Origin: Dryococelus australis
Lineage: Eukaryota > Arthropoda > Insecta > Phasmatodea > Phasmatidae
Direction: 5' to 3'
DNA length: 64,000 bases
Assembly (NCBI GenBank): GCA_029891345.1
Contig: CM056993.1
Span: 230,793,265 to 230,857,264, forward strand
Under the pieces are notes generated by a model. The model saw nothing but the letters and a program-made list of their open reading frames with translations, made no database searches and was not told the origin of the DNA. Made by a program: the position numbers and the translations under genes. How positions within the stretch are numbered: position 1 is the first letter of the stretch; each line of letters opens with the position of its first letter. Of this stretch, positions 10,651 through 22,440 are shown one piece after another.

Positions 10651-11214
10651 GATATATTAGCGATAGTATGTAGAGAATGGTTTAATTGTGTGATTCGTTT
10701 TTCTGTAAGAGCGGAATGGTTTGATGTGATGTTTTGTTAGTATGAGAAGGGAAGAATGCTTAGCTGGTATGGTCGGTTAGTATGATTAGATGCCATTTTG
10801 TAAAATTAATACTATATGGGTATTGTAGATGGTTAAATTAATAGTATTGATCTTATGATAACATGGATGGAGTATTTGGATGGTTCGGATGCTGGAATGG
10901 CTTTTTTATATGTGTAACTGGTAAAGTTAGATAGGATAAATGGTAGTCAATATAGTTGACTGTTATTATTAATCAGTAAGTCTGAGGTATGGTGTTGGAT
11001 ATGGCCTGTATTGTAAATAGCATGATTGAGGTCAGCTAATGTCATGGTGAAGGCTATCATATATGTTTTGATAGTCAGTACAATCTGATATGGCTGTTCA
11101 GTAAGACTGGAAGGAGGAGAGGTGGAGAGGGGTCTGACGATTACTAGAGTATGGCTGTTAGGTTAAGTGAATGACGATAGAAATAAAAATTATATTCAGA
11201 GTTCTTACACGATG
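10651..11214. other. No gene seen
   Basis: Scattered TGGATGG/GGTTAG-like words but no clear repeat period, no domain-bearing frame and no RNA gene. Confidence 0.4.
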
Positions 11215-11490
11215 ATTGGGTTAGGCTATCTTAGGTTAGGCGAAGTTAGGTGCAGTTAGGTTAAATTATCTTTGGTAAGGTAAAGTTAGGTTATGTGAAT
11301 TTAGGTTAAATTATCTTAGGTTAGGTGAGTTAGGCAAACTTATCTTAGGTTAGGTTAAGTTAGGTTAAGTTAAATTATGTTATATTAGGTTAGGTGAAGT
11401 TAGGTTAGGTTATCTTAGGCTAGGGGAAGTTAGATTAGGTGATGTTAGGTTTGGTGAAGTTAGGTTAAATGATCTTAGGTTAGGTGAAGT
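11215..11490 (+). repeat. Degenerate TTAGG-type (telomere-like) interstitial repeat
   Basis: About two dozen TTAGG pentamers occur in 275 bp, many as TTAGGTTAGG doublets separated by short spacers such as TGAAG, TTAAATTATC and TGATG. TTAGG is the usual telomere unit of most insects and many other arthropods (established knowledge). The spacers recur, so the array seems to be built of larger 25-35-bp units and not to be a clean telomere seed. Confidence 0.8.
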
Positions 11491-12941
11491 GGATACTGAA
11501 CAGTTTATGGGATGGTGTGTTAGAAAATATTTACAAGCATTACATTCCATAGGAGCAGGAAATTTTATTTTTTCTAAGTTTAAGATAGAAGTCCCTACAT
11601 CCTTAAGTATGGGATTGCAAAAAAAAATTATATTTAAGACTATATATATATATACACGCACTTAAAAGGTTACACTTAAAAAGAAACACTTATTACTGGC
11701 ATATATAAGTTTAGTGATGGTAGGTAGAGCAGATGGCATGCATGGGTTACAGTGTGTGGAACATCGAATGTTAAGGTGCCAGCTTGTGAGTATACAGGCC
11801 GTCGGGTTCATTTTATGGAGCTGTTTTGACAGTGGGGTCGTGAAACTTAGTTGAGAAGAATATATGGCGAAGGGTTCTGGTTAGATGCTTGCTAGAATGG
11901 ACTGTCTTGAGCTGCGTATAAATATTGTGTTCACTATGTGCTGCTGTAAAGATACTATGCGAATGGTGTGGAAAAATTTAAGGTTTGTGTTTGTAGTCTG
12001 GAGTATGTAAATATATAAAAATAAAAAAGTCTTTAATTTCTCACAGGTGTTGTACACAGCATCCTATGGATTAATGATGGGTATGTCTTAAAGGGACCTA
12101 CAATGCTGAACATTTTATGTCTGGGTTGCTGCAACTTTCATCATTGGTGTGGTCGACAACCCTTATTTCCTTATTCCTGCTCCTTCCGATATGACGCCAG
12201 CAGAACCATCTGGACCCGCTAGTGTATGACCTACAGAACTTTCAGTGGCTAATCGGTGCCGCTTTTTCCTACAAGAACTTTGCTTTCAAGTTTATTGCAT
12301 GATGACACAAATGTTTATAAGTGCCAGAATAGTCGGTTTTAAGTTTAATAAAGGACTAAGATTTCTATAAGGATGTTGACGAACATGAATATTTTTTTAA
12401 GAGTTTATGTAGTAATAACTTTAAATAAAATTTAAAAAAAGATATTTGAATAATATATTTTTTATTTCAATCCTGTATCGTAACCAATCTGTTCAACCTC
12501 ATTAAGAATAGCAAAATATTATTTTAAGCCAATTTCAATTAGGGTTATATAGGACTTACACATGCATTCCTGGAGCTAGAAATGGCGCTTCCATAATTTT
12601 ATTTCACGAGCCTTGTCTTAATAGATCGCAAATTATATTCACCTGCTTATAAATATTTGCATGCTTACAACGGAACTTTCTACAAAATTATTTTGAAAAG
12701 AATATATTAGCATGTGAGCTTAAGAATTCAGACTCCGACTGAAAGTTATGTACTGTTATAATATAGCACATCGCAGGGCTTTACATAAACAAATCTGCTC
12801 TAAAACATAGTACTCTTTAGCCATAAACAAACTGGTTGAAGAAATATAAAATACATGAACAATATTTATGTAAATGTATGAGGGAATTTTGCTTCTATGT
12901 TTAATTTATATACAATATTTAAGCATCTGACACAATGTGAG
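11491..12941. other. No gene seen; possible Helitron 3' end
   Basis: AT-rich DNA. TGGACCCGCTAGT at 12,211-12,223 resembles the 3' end of non-autonomous Helitrons (the complete one at 48 kb ends GGGTCCGCTAG), but no matching 5' end was found. Otherwise nothing is recognised. Confidence 0.35.
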
Positions 12942-13014
12942 CTTGTGGTATACTTGTGGTTAGCATTTGGGGTCCTCTAATTCAAAGGTTCTGGGTTCGA
13001 ATCCAGAATGAGAA
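12942..13014 (+). other. tRNA-like sequence (SINE head or tRNA pseudogene)
   Basis: A perfect B box, GGTTCGAATCC, sits in a T-arm with a strong stem (TTCTGG / CCAGAA). About 45 bp upstream TGTGGTTAGCATTTGG resembles an A box. Acceptor pairing is poor, so it is not a functional tRNA. It is followed by an AT-rich tail. Confidence 0.5.
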
Positions 13015-13744
13015 TTTTTATATTTTTTTTAATTTTACCAGCTGTCATGGGAATGTGTGATATTTACAAAATTTAAACTCTTTGAACTGAATTTACTCTA
13101 CAAAATATATATTCGATACATTTTTATTACATTTTCAAAGAATTCTTTTTTTCGGCATTATTTAAAATAACAAATTTAATAAATTTAAACTATTCCACTT
13201 ATTTATTAATGCATCGATTCATAGATGACTGTGTACAAAGCCGGTTAACCCAGTGTCTCGCGGTCATTTGTACTCCGTCCCTTACCCATGCGACATCTGT
13301 TGATGACGTCACTCTTGATGGGTCACAGCAGGCGCGTCTGCCCTGGCAGACCTGTCTCAGATGAGTCTCAGGCCTATCAGTGCGTGCGTGCGTGGTTACA
13401 GGGATAGGTGACTTAATTTTCGTACAAAAATAAAAACGGATTCATTAAAGTAAAATATAATGACAAAATATTGATTTTGAAAAAATAAAAGTATTGGAAA
13501 TCGAATATGTTTTACAAAGACCTACTTGGAATGTACTTTAGAATAATTTTTATATACCTTCCCGTGTATGGAAAATTACATCTTTAAATTAGTTGGTAAA
13601 TAAATATACGCAATGACAATTTGCGTACTCTAGCAGGCGATGAAGGAACTATGTAGACAGCAGAGTCGAACATGTATAAGTTATGAGTGGAGCAAATGTG
13701 ACTAATCGAACAAGTGTGAGTAATCAGTGGAGAAAATACGACTA
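13015..13744. other. No gene seen
   Basis: AT-rich DNA with one GC-richer patch at 13,240-13,400. No reading frame, RNA gene or repeat recognised. Confidence 0.4.
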
Positions 13745-14130
13745 TCAAATAAGAGAGACAAGAGAGAAATTAAAGAGAATGAAACAAAAATTGGGAAGAC
13801 TCCGAGAAAACCTACATACTGATAGAGGGACCAGAGATAAGGATATGGAATGAGAGAATGAGAGAGAAACAAAAGAGAGGGATAAAGGGATGGAATAAGA
13901 GAAAGCGAGAGAAACTAAACAACAACAAAATTGGAGGACTCTGAAAAAATATATAGACTGAAAGGGAGATAAGAGAGAAAGAGTTGGAATGAGAGAAATA
14001 GAAAAATGAAAGCGAGAAAGACAGAGGGACAAGAGAGTATATGGAATGATAGAGTTAGAGAGAGAAGAGATGGAATGAGGGAGGCAAGAGAGAAAGAGAG
14101 GGAGAGAAAGCAGTGAAATGAGAGTGCTTA
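13745..14130 (+). repeat. GA-rich repeat, ~140-bp period
   Basis: Polypurine sequence of GAGA and GAAA words. A ~60-bp phrase beginning CAAAAATTGGGAAGACTC at 13,785 recurs, diverged, at 13,925, giving a ~140-bp period. A leucine/serine-rich minus-strand frame of 95 codons is a composition artefact. Confidence 0.75.
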
Positions 14131-15699
14131 AAAAACGAGACAGAATGTTTGTATGACATCACGATCGTATGCGCCTTGAAAAGACGAGTTCAGTGATATA
14201 TAACACTTATTACTTATGTCTTTAAACAAATTATTAAAAATAACATGTTTAAATTTGAAGAAAAAATATTAAAATAATTTTATTTTGTGAAATCCTCATT
14301 ATGCGGGTGAGTTTCTGGTATCTTGCCCATATGGAAGATTTACGTTCCTGCAATTAAGATTAGTGCTTTTTGGGAAAAATGGAAAAAATTTTTAGGGAAA
14401 AATGGGTAATTTGTAGGGAAAAAGGGACATTTTAAGGCTTTTTGGGCTAAAACATACGATTCTGTGCGAAAATGAGCGATTTTTGAAAGAAAAATTCAAA
14501 CTTTTTAGATCAAGGTCAAATCCTCGATCCTCCTGTCCCAGCCCTGTACCTTAGGTTCCCCATATGCCTACTACTCACATGCTGTTTACAATTTATTCAT
14601 TCAATTAATATAATTTACAGTTATCTGAAGGAAATTAATATAATTAAATAATTAAAAATCTGTCCCAATAGACGGTGCATCTAAATTTATTCAATTATTT
14701 TTATACATTATATGTCTACATTTGACAGCTACAATATCCACAATAAAATCCGTATTACATGTTCATTCCGTCCCAGCTCAGTTTAGTCCACGTCCCACCT
14801 GCCCGCAATGTTCTAGAGTTCTCCGAGCACCCTCATCCACGGTAGCCTTCATTCGTTGGGTTTCGTGCCCTCACATCCATTCACACCACGAACACCTCGT
14901 CTGCCGTCGTCTCGCAGTCTTCCGTCGTCGTCCCTTCCCTTACCGTACATAACTTCTACCCCGCTCAGCTAGATGGCCTTCGCCAAATATCAGTGAGAGT
15001 TCCGCGTGGTTTGTATTCATAGGGCTGTAAGCCACCACCCACAAATGCTTTTAAATGCCGCGTTGCGCCGAGGGTCCTAGTGTCCAGAATATATTGAGCG
15101 TACTCTAAATTTGTCGATTTCCCTATAAGGGGGGAGAACAGGGGACTGTGGCGCGAACCAGGACATCGCTGTCAGAAATTCCCCTGCTGCCCCGGTGAGC
15201 CGGGCGGGGGTGGGTAGATGGCAACGTGGCAGTGAGCGAGTCTGTCTGAATGGGTCACTCGCTACATAGCCGGTCCGCGCATAATGGGAACTCGCGGCCA
15301 GTTCGAGCTACATTCTGTAACATTATTTACGATGAATAATGGTAGTATCGAAAGTTCGTTAACTCATTAAATTCGAAGCACGAAACTTGCGTCTTTATTT
15401 TCAGATATATTTTGCATTGGACAAGTGCTATGATTTTCGATTATCTTCCCTGATAGATGTCCACTCAGGAATATGATCCTATATTCGATGCGACACACGG
15501 GAAAATGCCGAAAACAGATTCGTTTGTTCATCCCCAAGACCTCTTATACTGAACTCAAGTGCATGACATGTACTTACGTGTTTTAAGTTGCTCTGTCACT
15601 TATTTTACAAATTACAGCCCTGTATATATTTTAGTTTTGTAAATTCTATTATTCGAAACATTAGACTGATTATATTCAAAGTTGATGTTCGAATCCGAC
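14131..15699. other. No gene seen; short GGGAAAAA repeats and a GC-rich patch
   Basis: 14,365-14,470 has short imperfect repeats of TTTTTAGGGAAAAATGGG. 15,000-15,310 is GC-richer. No domain-bearing frame was found. Confidence 0.4.
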
Positions 15700-15772
15700 C
15701 TACTTAATGCAGTTGATTGCACATTAACTTATGTTATAAGGTTTTCTGGGTTCGAGTCCCGGGTAAGGCACG
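15700..15772 (+). other. tRNA-like sequence (SINE head or tRNA pseudogene)
   Basis: A cloverleaf-length segment of about 73 nt with a D-arm-like GCAGTTGATTGCAC, a B box GGTTCGAGTCC and a T-stem CTGGG/CCCGG (one G-T pair). Acceptor-stem pairing is about 5 of 7, so it is degenerate. A second TTCGAATCC lies just upstream at about 15,689. Confidence 0.45.
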
Positions 15773-15984
15773 TGTGTATTTGTAATTGTCTCACTACTGT
15801 TGCGTATATTTCTTGTTTCATCTCTAATGATATTGCTATCAACGAGGCGACAAGACCCACCTACCAAATGAGCTCTTAAGAAATTATAAAAAAATTAATT
15901 GTAATATTGTATAGAATTATGTGTTCGGCTATCCTTCTCTACCAAAGTCATAGGGGAGCATTTTTATAATTTCTAGGTTCACTA

Positions 15985-16260
15985 TCACTACATGGTATAA
16001 AAGGAAGTCCCTGGCGCACATCTGTCTGTCTGTATGACTGCACAATTCACGAGAACCACTGAACTGATTTAGATGCGGTTTTTACTGTTATGATCTGAAT
16101 TTGTCGATGAATGTTTGTGTGTATTAAAAATTGCCCTAACATTTATAGGAGATGAGCATTAAAGGTATTAGTGAATCAAGCCGGGAAAAAGTTTGTCATC
16201 AACGCGCTCTCATGGAATACGCTGTCTAATCCTTTATAGATATAACAAAATCATGTACGA
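15985..16260 (+). mobile_element. Helitron 5'-end-like fragment
   Basis: ATAAAAGGAAGTCCCTGG, then CTGTCTGTCTGTATG and GAACTGATTTAGATGCGGTT, follow the layout of insect Helitron 5' ends (TATAAA, CTGTCTGT, ...GATTTTGATGCGGTTTTT). No matching 3' end is seen before the next Helitron starts at 16,324. Family assignment is by pattern only. Confidence 0.5.
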
Positions 16261-16323
16261 AATTATTGTGTAAAATTAAATGATTTACAAAAAAGTCAGT
16301 AGTATATATCTAACATTAATACA

Positions 16324-17886
16324 TCTATACTAATATATAAAGATGCAGTGTTTGTAACTTTGTGTGTTTGTGTGTTTGGATGTAGGAGGTAATCTTCGAA
16401 ACTACTCATCAGATTTTAAAAATTCTTTCACCAGTAGAATGCTACGTTATCACTGAGTGTCATAGGCTATATTTTATTTTAAAAATCAATAGGGATACCT
16501 ACTAAAACTTCAATAATGTAACCCAAAGTGTAAATAAATGACCTATAAAATTCCCTACATTGCGTGCGCTGCGAAAACTATTGACGATAGAACAAAATAA
16601 TGTACTACGGCTTTGCAGGACGGACAGATTCGGGAAATAAAACGTGCTGTGTGCTGCGTACGGCGCCAACCTTAGAAGCTCTACTGCCATTATGGGGGGA
16701 GTTACTTTTGTGTTTGCTGGGGATTTTCGGCAGACACTCCCTGTAGTTACAAAAGGGACGCGTGCAGATATCATCAAAGCATGTCTTAAATCATCTCCCT
16801 TATGGAGTTCTATTCAACACCTAAATTTGCGAACGAATATGAGAGCCTATCTTGGTGGAGACACGCAAAAAGATTTCCCACAACAATTGCTCAGACTTGG
16901 AGAAGGAGTTTTTCCTTCTCTAAATTTGGGCACTAATTCTGCTGAAATCATTTTAAATGAGACATTAGGTCAGATAGTCCACAGTCTGCAGCATCTTATA
17001 GAAGCAGTATATCCGGGCCTCGAAAATTTACTAGAAAGAGACTTTCACTGGTTGTGTTCCAGGGCAATAGTATCGCCTAGGAACGACACTGTCAATGAAA
17101 TCAACAATCTCATTATACAAAGAGTTCCCGGCCAAGTCAAAACCTATAAGTCAATTGACACAGTCACCAATGTTGACGATGTCATCCACTTTCCTCAAGA
17201 TTTTCTAAATTCGCTTAATCCTTCTGGCTTGCCACCTCACGAACTATCATTAAAAGTCGGTAATCGTATCATGCTTTTAAGGAATATAAGCCCTCCTTAC
17301 ATGTGTAATGGCACAAGATGCTCATTAAAGACTTGAAAGAAAATTTGATTGTCGCGACCATCCTCACCGGTCCAGCAGCCGGCCAGCTGGCAAACATCCC
17401 GAGGATTCCCATGATTCCCACGGATTTGCCAATATCTTTCAAACTGTTGCAATTTCCAGTAAAAACATCGTTCGCGATTACTATTAATAAGTCCCAGGGT
17501 CAAACTTTCTCTTTGGTTGGAATCGACCTACGAAAAGAGCGTTTTTCCCATGGCCGAGAAACAGTACATTTTGCTACCAAACAATAACAGGACGTCAAAC
17601 ATTGTCTATAGAGAATGTAATAGCCAATAACATATTAAATACTTCTATCTCAGATAAATTGCATTGTAATATAATGTATATTAATATGAAAAATTATAAA
17701 AAAGTAAAAAAATATCAATAGCAATAAAAATAGCAAAAAAACTTTAAATTATAAATTAATTAGTTAATTATTAAATTATAATGTGCTTTTTTAATGCTTT
17801 AGGAGAGTTTACCCAACCTAATTAACGCCGGATTAAGCAGTTTTTTTATCTTAATTGCACCCGTGCGAAGCCGGGGTGGGTCGCAT
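16324..17886 (+). mobile_element. Internally deleted Helitron with helicase remnant
   Basis: The 5' end TCTATACTAATATATAAAG is preceded by A, as Helitrons insert between A and T. The 3' end carries TTAATTGCACCCGTGCGAAG followed by CCGGGGTGGGTCGC, a typical Helitron terminus with short GC hairpin potential. The expected terminal CTAG reads CATA, so the 3' end is mutated. About 1.56 kb in all, against several kb for an autonomous element: the Rep/HUH part and helicase N-terminus are missing. Confidence 0.8.
16644..17640 (+). pseudogene. PIF1-like Helitron helicase, C-terminal half
   Basis: The frame at 16,644-17,336 enters the helicase just before motif III (FVFAGDFRQTLPVV, residues about 22-35) and continues with LNLRTNMRA, IVSPRNDTVNEINN and LKVGNRIMLLRN. 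A frameshift near 17,325 moves to a second frame (17,318-17,587) with FPVKTSFAITINKSQGQTF, the PIF1/RecD-type motif VI area. A short stretch after a further break (TGRQTLSIENVI) completes the usual Helitron C-terminus by about 17,640. Walker A and B motifs and the HUH replicase are absent. Helitron helicases unwind DNA during rolling-circle transposition; this copy is inactive. Confidence 0.92.
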
Positions 17887-20068
17887 ATTTACCATTTCAA
17901 TGACATAATAAAAACAAACTTAAATTTCAGTGTATTTTCTAACTATAAATAATTTAATCTTTATCAACATTAATTAATTCATAGTTAAATCGGTGTAATG
18001 CAGATAAGAAAAGAACAGTTTTGTAAAAAAGTAATTCGTATGATCAAGACATGCACACATGGGAGTGGTGATGCGATGGCAAGAATGGTTGAGGGGGGGG
18101 GGGGGGGAGTGTACGAGGCGAGAGCGTATCCCGGCGCGCTGCGGCAGGCAGAGAAAACTACATTGTAACCAGATGAAGCCGGGCCGAACCGCTAGTAGGC
18201 TATAAATGAAAAAAGTGGAGACGAGGAAAGTTAACCACCACAATGGGAACCTCCGCCTCTTGTGGGCAACTGAAGTGGTCTGCCGCGGTTTTTGCGTGGA
18301 AGACACTTTGCACACACTAGCAGAAATACAAGTTCAAGGCCCGCATGGTATCTGTAAACACACAGCACAGCATTATTAAGGCCCACACTTGACTATAGAC
18401 TGCAAAAAAGCAGCGAGTGGCAGTTCCTTTTACTTTTTCTGTCCATCTACATTAATTCCGTTCAACAAATTTCTACCGTAGCGAATAGGGCTTCACCTCG
18501 ATCCATATACCTACTGCCAGATAATGAACCACTCAACATTAAAATTATCTTCCACCACTACCCCCATGGACTCTCGGGTGAGATGAGAGCATCTCGCTGC
18601 TTAACATTGGGGGAGAAGTTATGAAAAGATCAGGACTAAGCTAGACGGCCTGCCTGATCACACCTTCATACAATGAACTAGGGCACGAGCGTGATTGCAG
18701 TAATATCCCAAGAAAGGAAATTACAGAAACTCCCTCCACCAGCCAGTAATCGGGGCAGAAAATATTAACAATGTGCAAGATATAGACCAGTGTAACACTA
18801 GGAGTTGGGTCTTTTGTCATCGGGGCAACAGACCAAGAAACATTGAGATGGTGTGTCCGACCGCAGTTAAAATCCTCCTAGAATAAGCCTCCGACCGCAA
18901 GAACAAGGTATGGATTTTCCTATTAGATTATGAGTAGTGGCGTCCGATAATAAAACTTAATATAATTAATTAGCAACTTGGTATTCCATTTAAGCTCCAA
19001 TGATTAATAGTTACGTAAATAGTTATTGTAAAATCATTATGTGCAATAAACCCCATCTTATAGCGCTGTGCTCTACCTAATCACGACTCACTATTTAACT
19101 ACACCCATAGTCCCTTTCAGGCATGAATTGACTTAAAAGCTAATTCGTAACAATATGTGCAGATTCATGATTTTGGCTTTTACATTCATGGATGTGTGAA
19201 GATTAGCATTTGTGCAAAATTATTCTTACTGCATGTGTTGGGAACAATCTGTACCGGAATTAATTAATAGTGCAGCATATTTAGCTGGAGACTTGCATCT
19301 CATGATTTGGAAACGATTTGGGGGGGGGGGGGGAGGAAGAAAAATAGTTCAGTTTTGTGTGGATACTAAGGCTTGATGGTTACTTGACATCTACTCATAC
19401 GTGTCTGTTTGAATTTGTTGTCATGATCTGCTTACACACAGAACACATGTTGTAGAGAGGAGGAGTGGAGATGTACTGCAGCTCGGAGAACATGTCTGAA
19501 AATTTTGTCGTCGTTAAATACGTTTTTTGTCGAAAGCAAACGTATAACACTTTTGCATGTGTGATGGTTATTTTTCGTCGTCTCAGTATATGTCTGTGTT
19601 TAGTGTTGAGCCCCTTTGACTGTTTCTAGCTATATTTCCCTTTCCTTCTCTGTAACGTATTTTCTTCAAATTATTATTATTTTCTGTCAATGGTGGTTAA
19701 TGCTTTTACTGCTTACGGAATACTCGTAATAAATTCTATATTACTTAAATGTAATTTTTAGGCCAGTGGTGGTTAAAGATATTACTGTTGATGGGAGAGT
19801 CGCAAGTTTCTTGGTGACTACGAATTTAATTGCTGGTACAGGAACCCTTTCTTTCCATTACTTAAAATTTTGATGTAGAATTGTAAATATTAGACATGAA
19901 ATAATAAATATAAAATAAGATATTTTTGAAAGACTCATGTTTAACCATCATACTATATGGTTGTTAGGACTGGTGCCAAGTTTAACCGACCTAACTCCGA
20001 CACTTCGTGAATGATGATGCACTATGTCAAGTTAAGTGCCATAGAGGGTTTTTATAGTATGGTTAAAA
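17887..20068. other. No gene seen; two poly-G tracts
   Basis: Contains G-runs at about 18,091-18,106 and 19,319-19,333. Short open frames are present without recognisable domains. Nothing else identified. Confidence 0.45.
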
Positions 20069-20212
20069 CTAATATTGAGGCATGGTTGTCTTTACTATGC
20101 CGGGTTATTCTTGTTACTATTATTGAGGCATGGTTGTCTTTAATCTGCCGGGTTATTCTTGTTACTAATATTGAGGCATGGTTGTCTTTAATCTGCTTTG
20201 TTATTCTTGTTA
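20069..20212 (+). repeat. 48-bp tandem repeat, exactly 3 copies
   Basis: Units at 20,069-20,116, 20,117-20,164 and 20,165-20,212 each start CTA(A/T)TATTGAGGCATGG and end TTATTCTTGTTA. Only a few substitutions separate them, so the expansion is recent. The period is a multiple of three and the frame stays open in both directions, but the encoded peptide is not recognised. Confidence 0.95.
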
Positions 20213-20232
20213 ATTTTACTTTATTTTGTCTG

Positions 20233-20236
<4 letters not shown>

Positions 20237-20330
<94 letters not shown>
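20237..20330. repeat. (TA)n microsatellite ending in (TG)n
   Basis: About 42 TA dinucleotides followed by five TG. Confidence 0.98.
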
Positions 20331-20331
<1 letters not shown>

Positions 20332-21489
20332 ATGTATATATAAGTGGCTGTGTTCATGTTAAGTAGCTGTACGATCGACGTGAAAGAAAAATTATTTCAG
20401 CTAATAATTATAACTAACATATGTTACTATGGATACATCTTCCATAGGCGTAGTAGCAGTTACACCGTCACCTGAGTTTGGAACATCACCATACATTTCT
20501 TCGTCTGTGATGCCTACACTGTTTTGGATGGGTTTCACAGTATTTGTGTATTAACTGTCAGTGCCCGTTCTTATTGCATCTGTATTATATGTTTCTCCGG
20601 CTGTACCGCGGTTTCTTCCGGTGTGCTATCTCCAGTAGAGTTCGGCTCGTCAGCTGATTCACCTCCGCCAGAAAAATCTCAATGCTGCAGTAATTGGGAC
20701 AAGGTATTTTCGCACCAATACATCACACGACAACATGCAATTCATTAGTATCTATGCCTATGGTGGGGATAGCTCTTATATTGCAGTGGTTATTTCTGCA
20801 CATATGTATAAAGCCATGCAAAGTTAAACTGCGGGCGTATCGAAGCTTTGGTGCCAGTTTTACAAAAAAGTTCCTGGAATCTCCATCGTCAGCGCACCGC
20901 CGACAATGTCGGCACCTTCCATGAATTCTCTGCCACCTTCAGCAGTTTCTGCTGTATTAAATGGGGCGATGGCCGATCCTTTTGAGCCCACCTGTGTTTG
21001 ATCTACACACTTTATTAGGCATATCAGCGTCGCTTTTACTATAGGATCTATGCATTCAAGCTCACACATGTCAACACGAGGTTTGTGACTGTGCTAATAT
21101 TTAGATTGGTGTTAACGAAAGACTGGAGGTGATGTGCATAAGTATGCATTTTTTATATAGACAGACATGAATGATTTTTAAGTGGTTTTAGAAATACAGA
21201 TTTTGATCGATATATTTACAATGTCGAATTTGATATTTTTTGTGTTAACACTTATAGCCACTCTGGTATATATTGAACTTATTTCTTAAAAAAATACCGT
21301 TGAGCATAAATGTTTTTAAAAATAACATCAGACCACTATGCATATAAAATCCATTGGTGTTATGAAAGTTGAGTATTTCCTTTATTATTTGAGCCCTATG
21401 TCATAACCACCCTGTTATACATATATCAAGGTGCTTATGTAAAATACAGCTATGCAAAAACATATTTTTAAAATAACGTAATGGCAGTC
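20331..21489. other. No gene seen
   Basis: Short frames at 20,524-20,924 have no recognisable domain. No RNA gene or repeat identified. Confidence 0.4.
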
Positions 21490-22440
21490 CACTTTGCCTC
21501 TAAACAGTCGTAAGGCTTATCGTGGCATATGTATATTCCTGGGACCGAAAATGGTGATTGACAAATGCTCACGTCCACTTGTGCCCACTCCTCTTGGACA
21601 CAAGAAATACATTATCTTCTGTTGGGGGGTTGGTGTATCTGTACTTTTTTCTTTAGCTCATACCACGTGTTATATATCGTATTTTAATCTGGAGATTGAG
21701 CTGGAGTTTCGAGATAGTGGGTATTTAATAGAGGATCTACTATCGAGCATAATATGCTCTCTGTTTGGGATCGTTATCTTGTTGGAAAACCCAAATGTCG
21801 CCCAATCCAAGTTTCTGCACAATTTCCTTCAGGTTGGTCTTCAGTACAGTTGAAGACTTCTTCCAGTCCATAATGCCGTCGATAACATCAACGATACCCA
21901 CACCATTAACTTTAACACAACCCCAAATCATAACTGAGTTTCCTCCTTGTTCCAAAGTTGGAGCAATATTCTGTATTATGAAAGCTCTATTCTTATTTCT
22001 CCACACTTGCTGATGGACATCTCTTCTACACAGGTGGCGTTCTCCTAGTTTTACATACTCGTAATCCAGATTTTTTAATTGTATTTCTGAAAGTTCGAGG
22101 TGAAACAATCAATTGTAAGTCCTGAGCGAGTGAAGTAGTCAACTTCTTAGCACTTATTTTTGGGTTTTTCTTCACAGATTAAAGAATGTAACTTTCATCG
22201 CTGACAAACAGCTTCCTTTGCCGGCCTGATCGTGGTTTATTTCGGAGTAAATGCTATGTTTTATGTTTCTTTATTATATACCCAAGAGTAGAAGGCGCCT
22301 TCCGGACAATGCTGCAAAATTATTGTTAACACTTTCCTTAACTAAGCAATTCTAAGATTGATGTTCTCCCTTCGAATATAGATTCTCTAATTTTCTGTCC
22401 CATTTCTTTTTAAGCAATAAAGCCATGTGTGATGGTTCAT
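21490..22440 (-). pseudogene. Tc1-like transposase, degenerate
   Basis: Tc1/mariner transposases cut and paste their element into TA sites. The clearest part (frame at 21,740-22,108) has QVWRNKNRAFIIQN, GGNSVMIWGCVKVNGVG and WVFQQDNDPKQRA; the last holds the second catalytic Asp region (usual QQDNDPKHTA). Upstream in other frames are VKKNPKISAKKL and VSPRTFRNTIKKSGLR of the DNA-binding part. Downstream, pieces such as EEWAQVDVSICQ match the C-terminus. Multiple stops and frame changes mean it is dead. Terminal inverted repeats were not located. Confidence 0.88.

Noticed and set aside
13745-14032. 95-codon Leu/Ser-rich minus-strand frame resembling a membrane protein
   Set aside because: Composition artefact of GA-rich repeat DNA.
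20011-20357. Open frames of about 100 codons on both strands
   Set aside because: Produced by the 48-bp repeat and the TA array (alternating Ile-Tyr).
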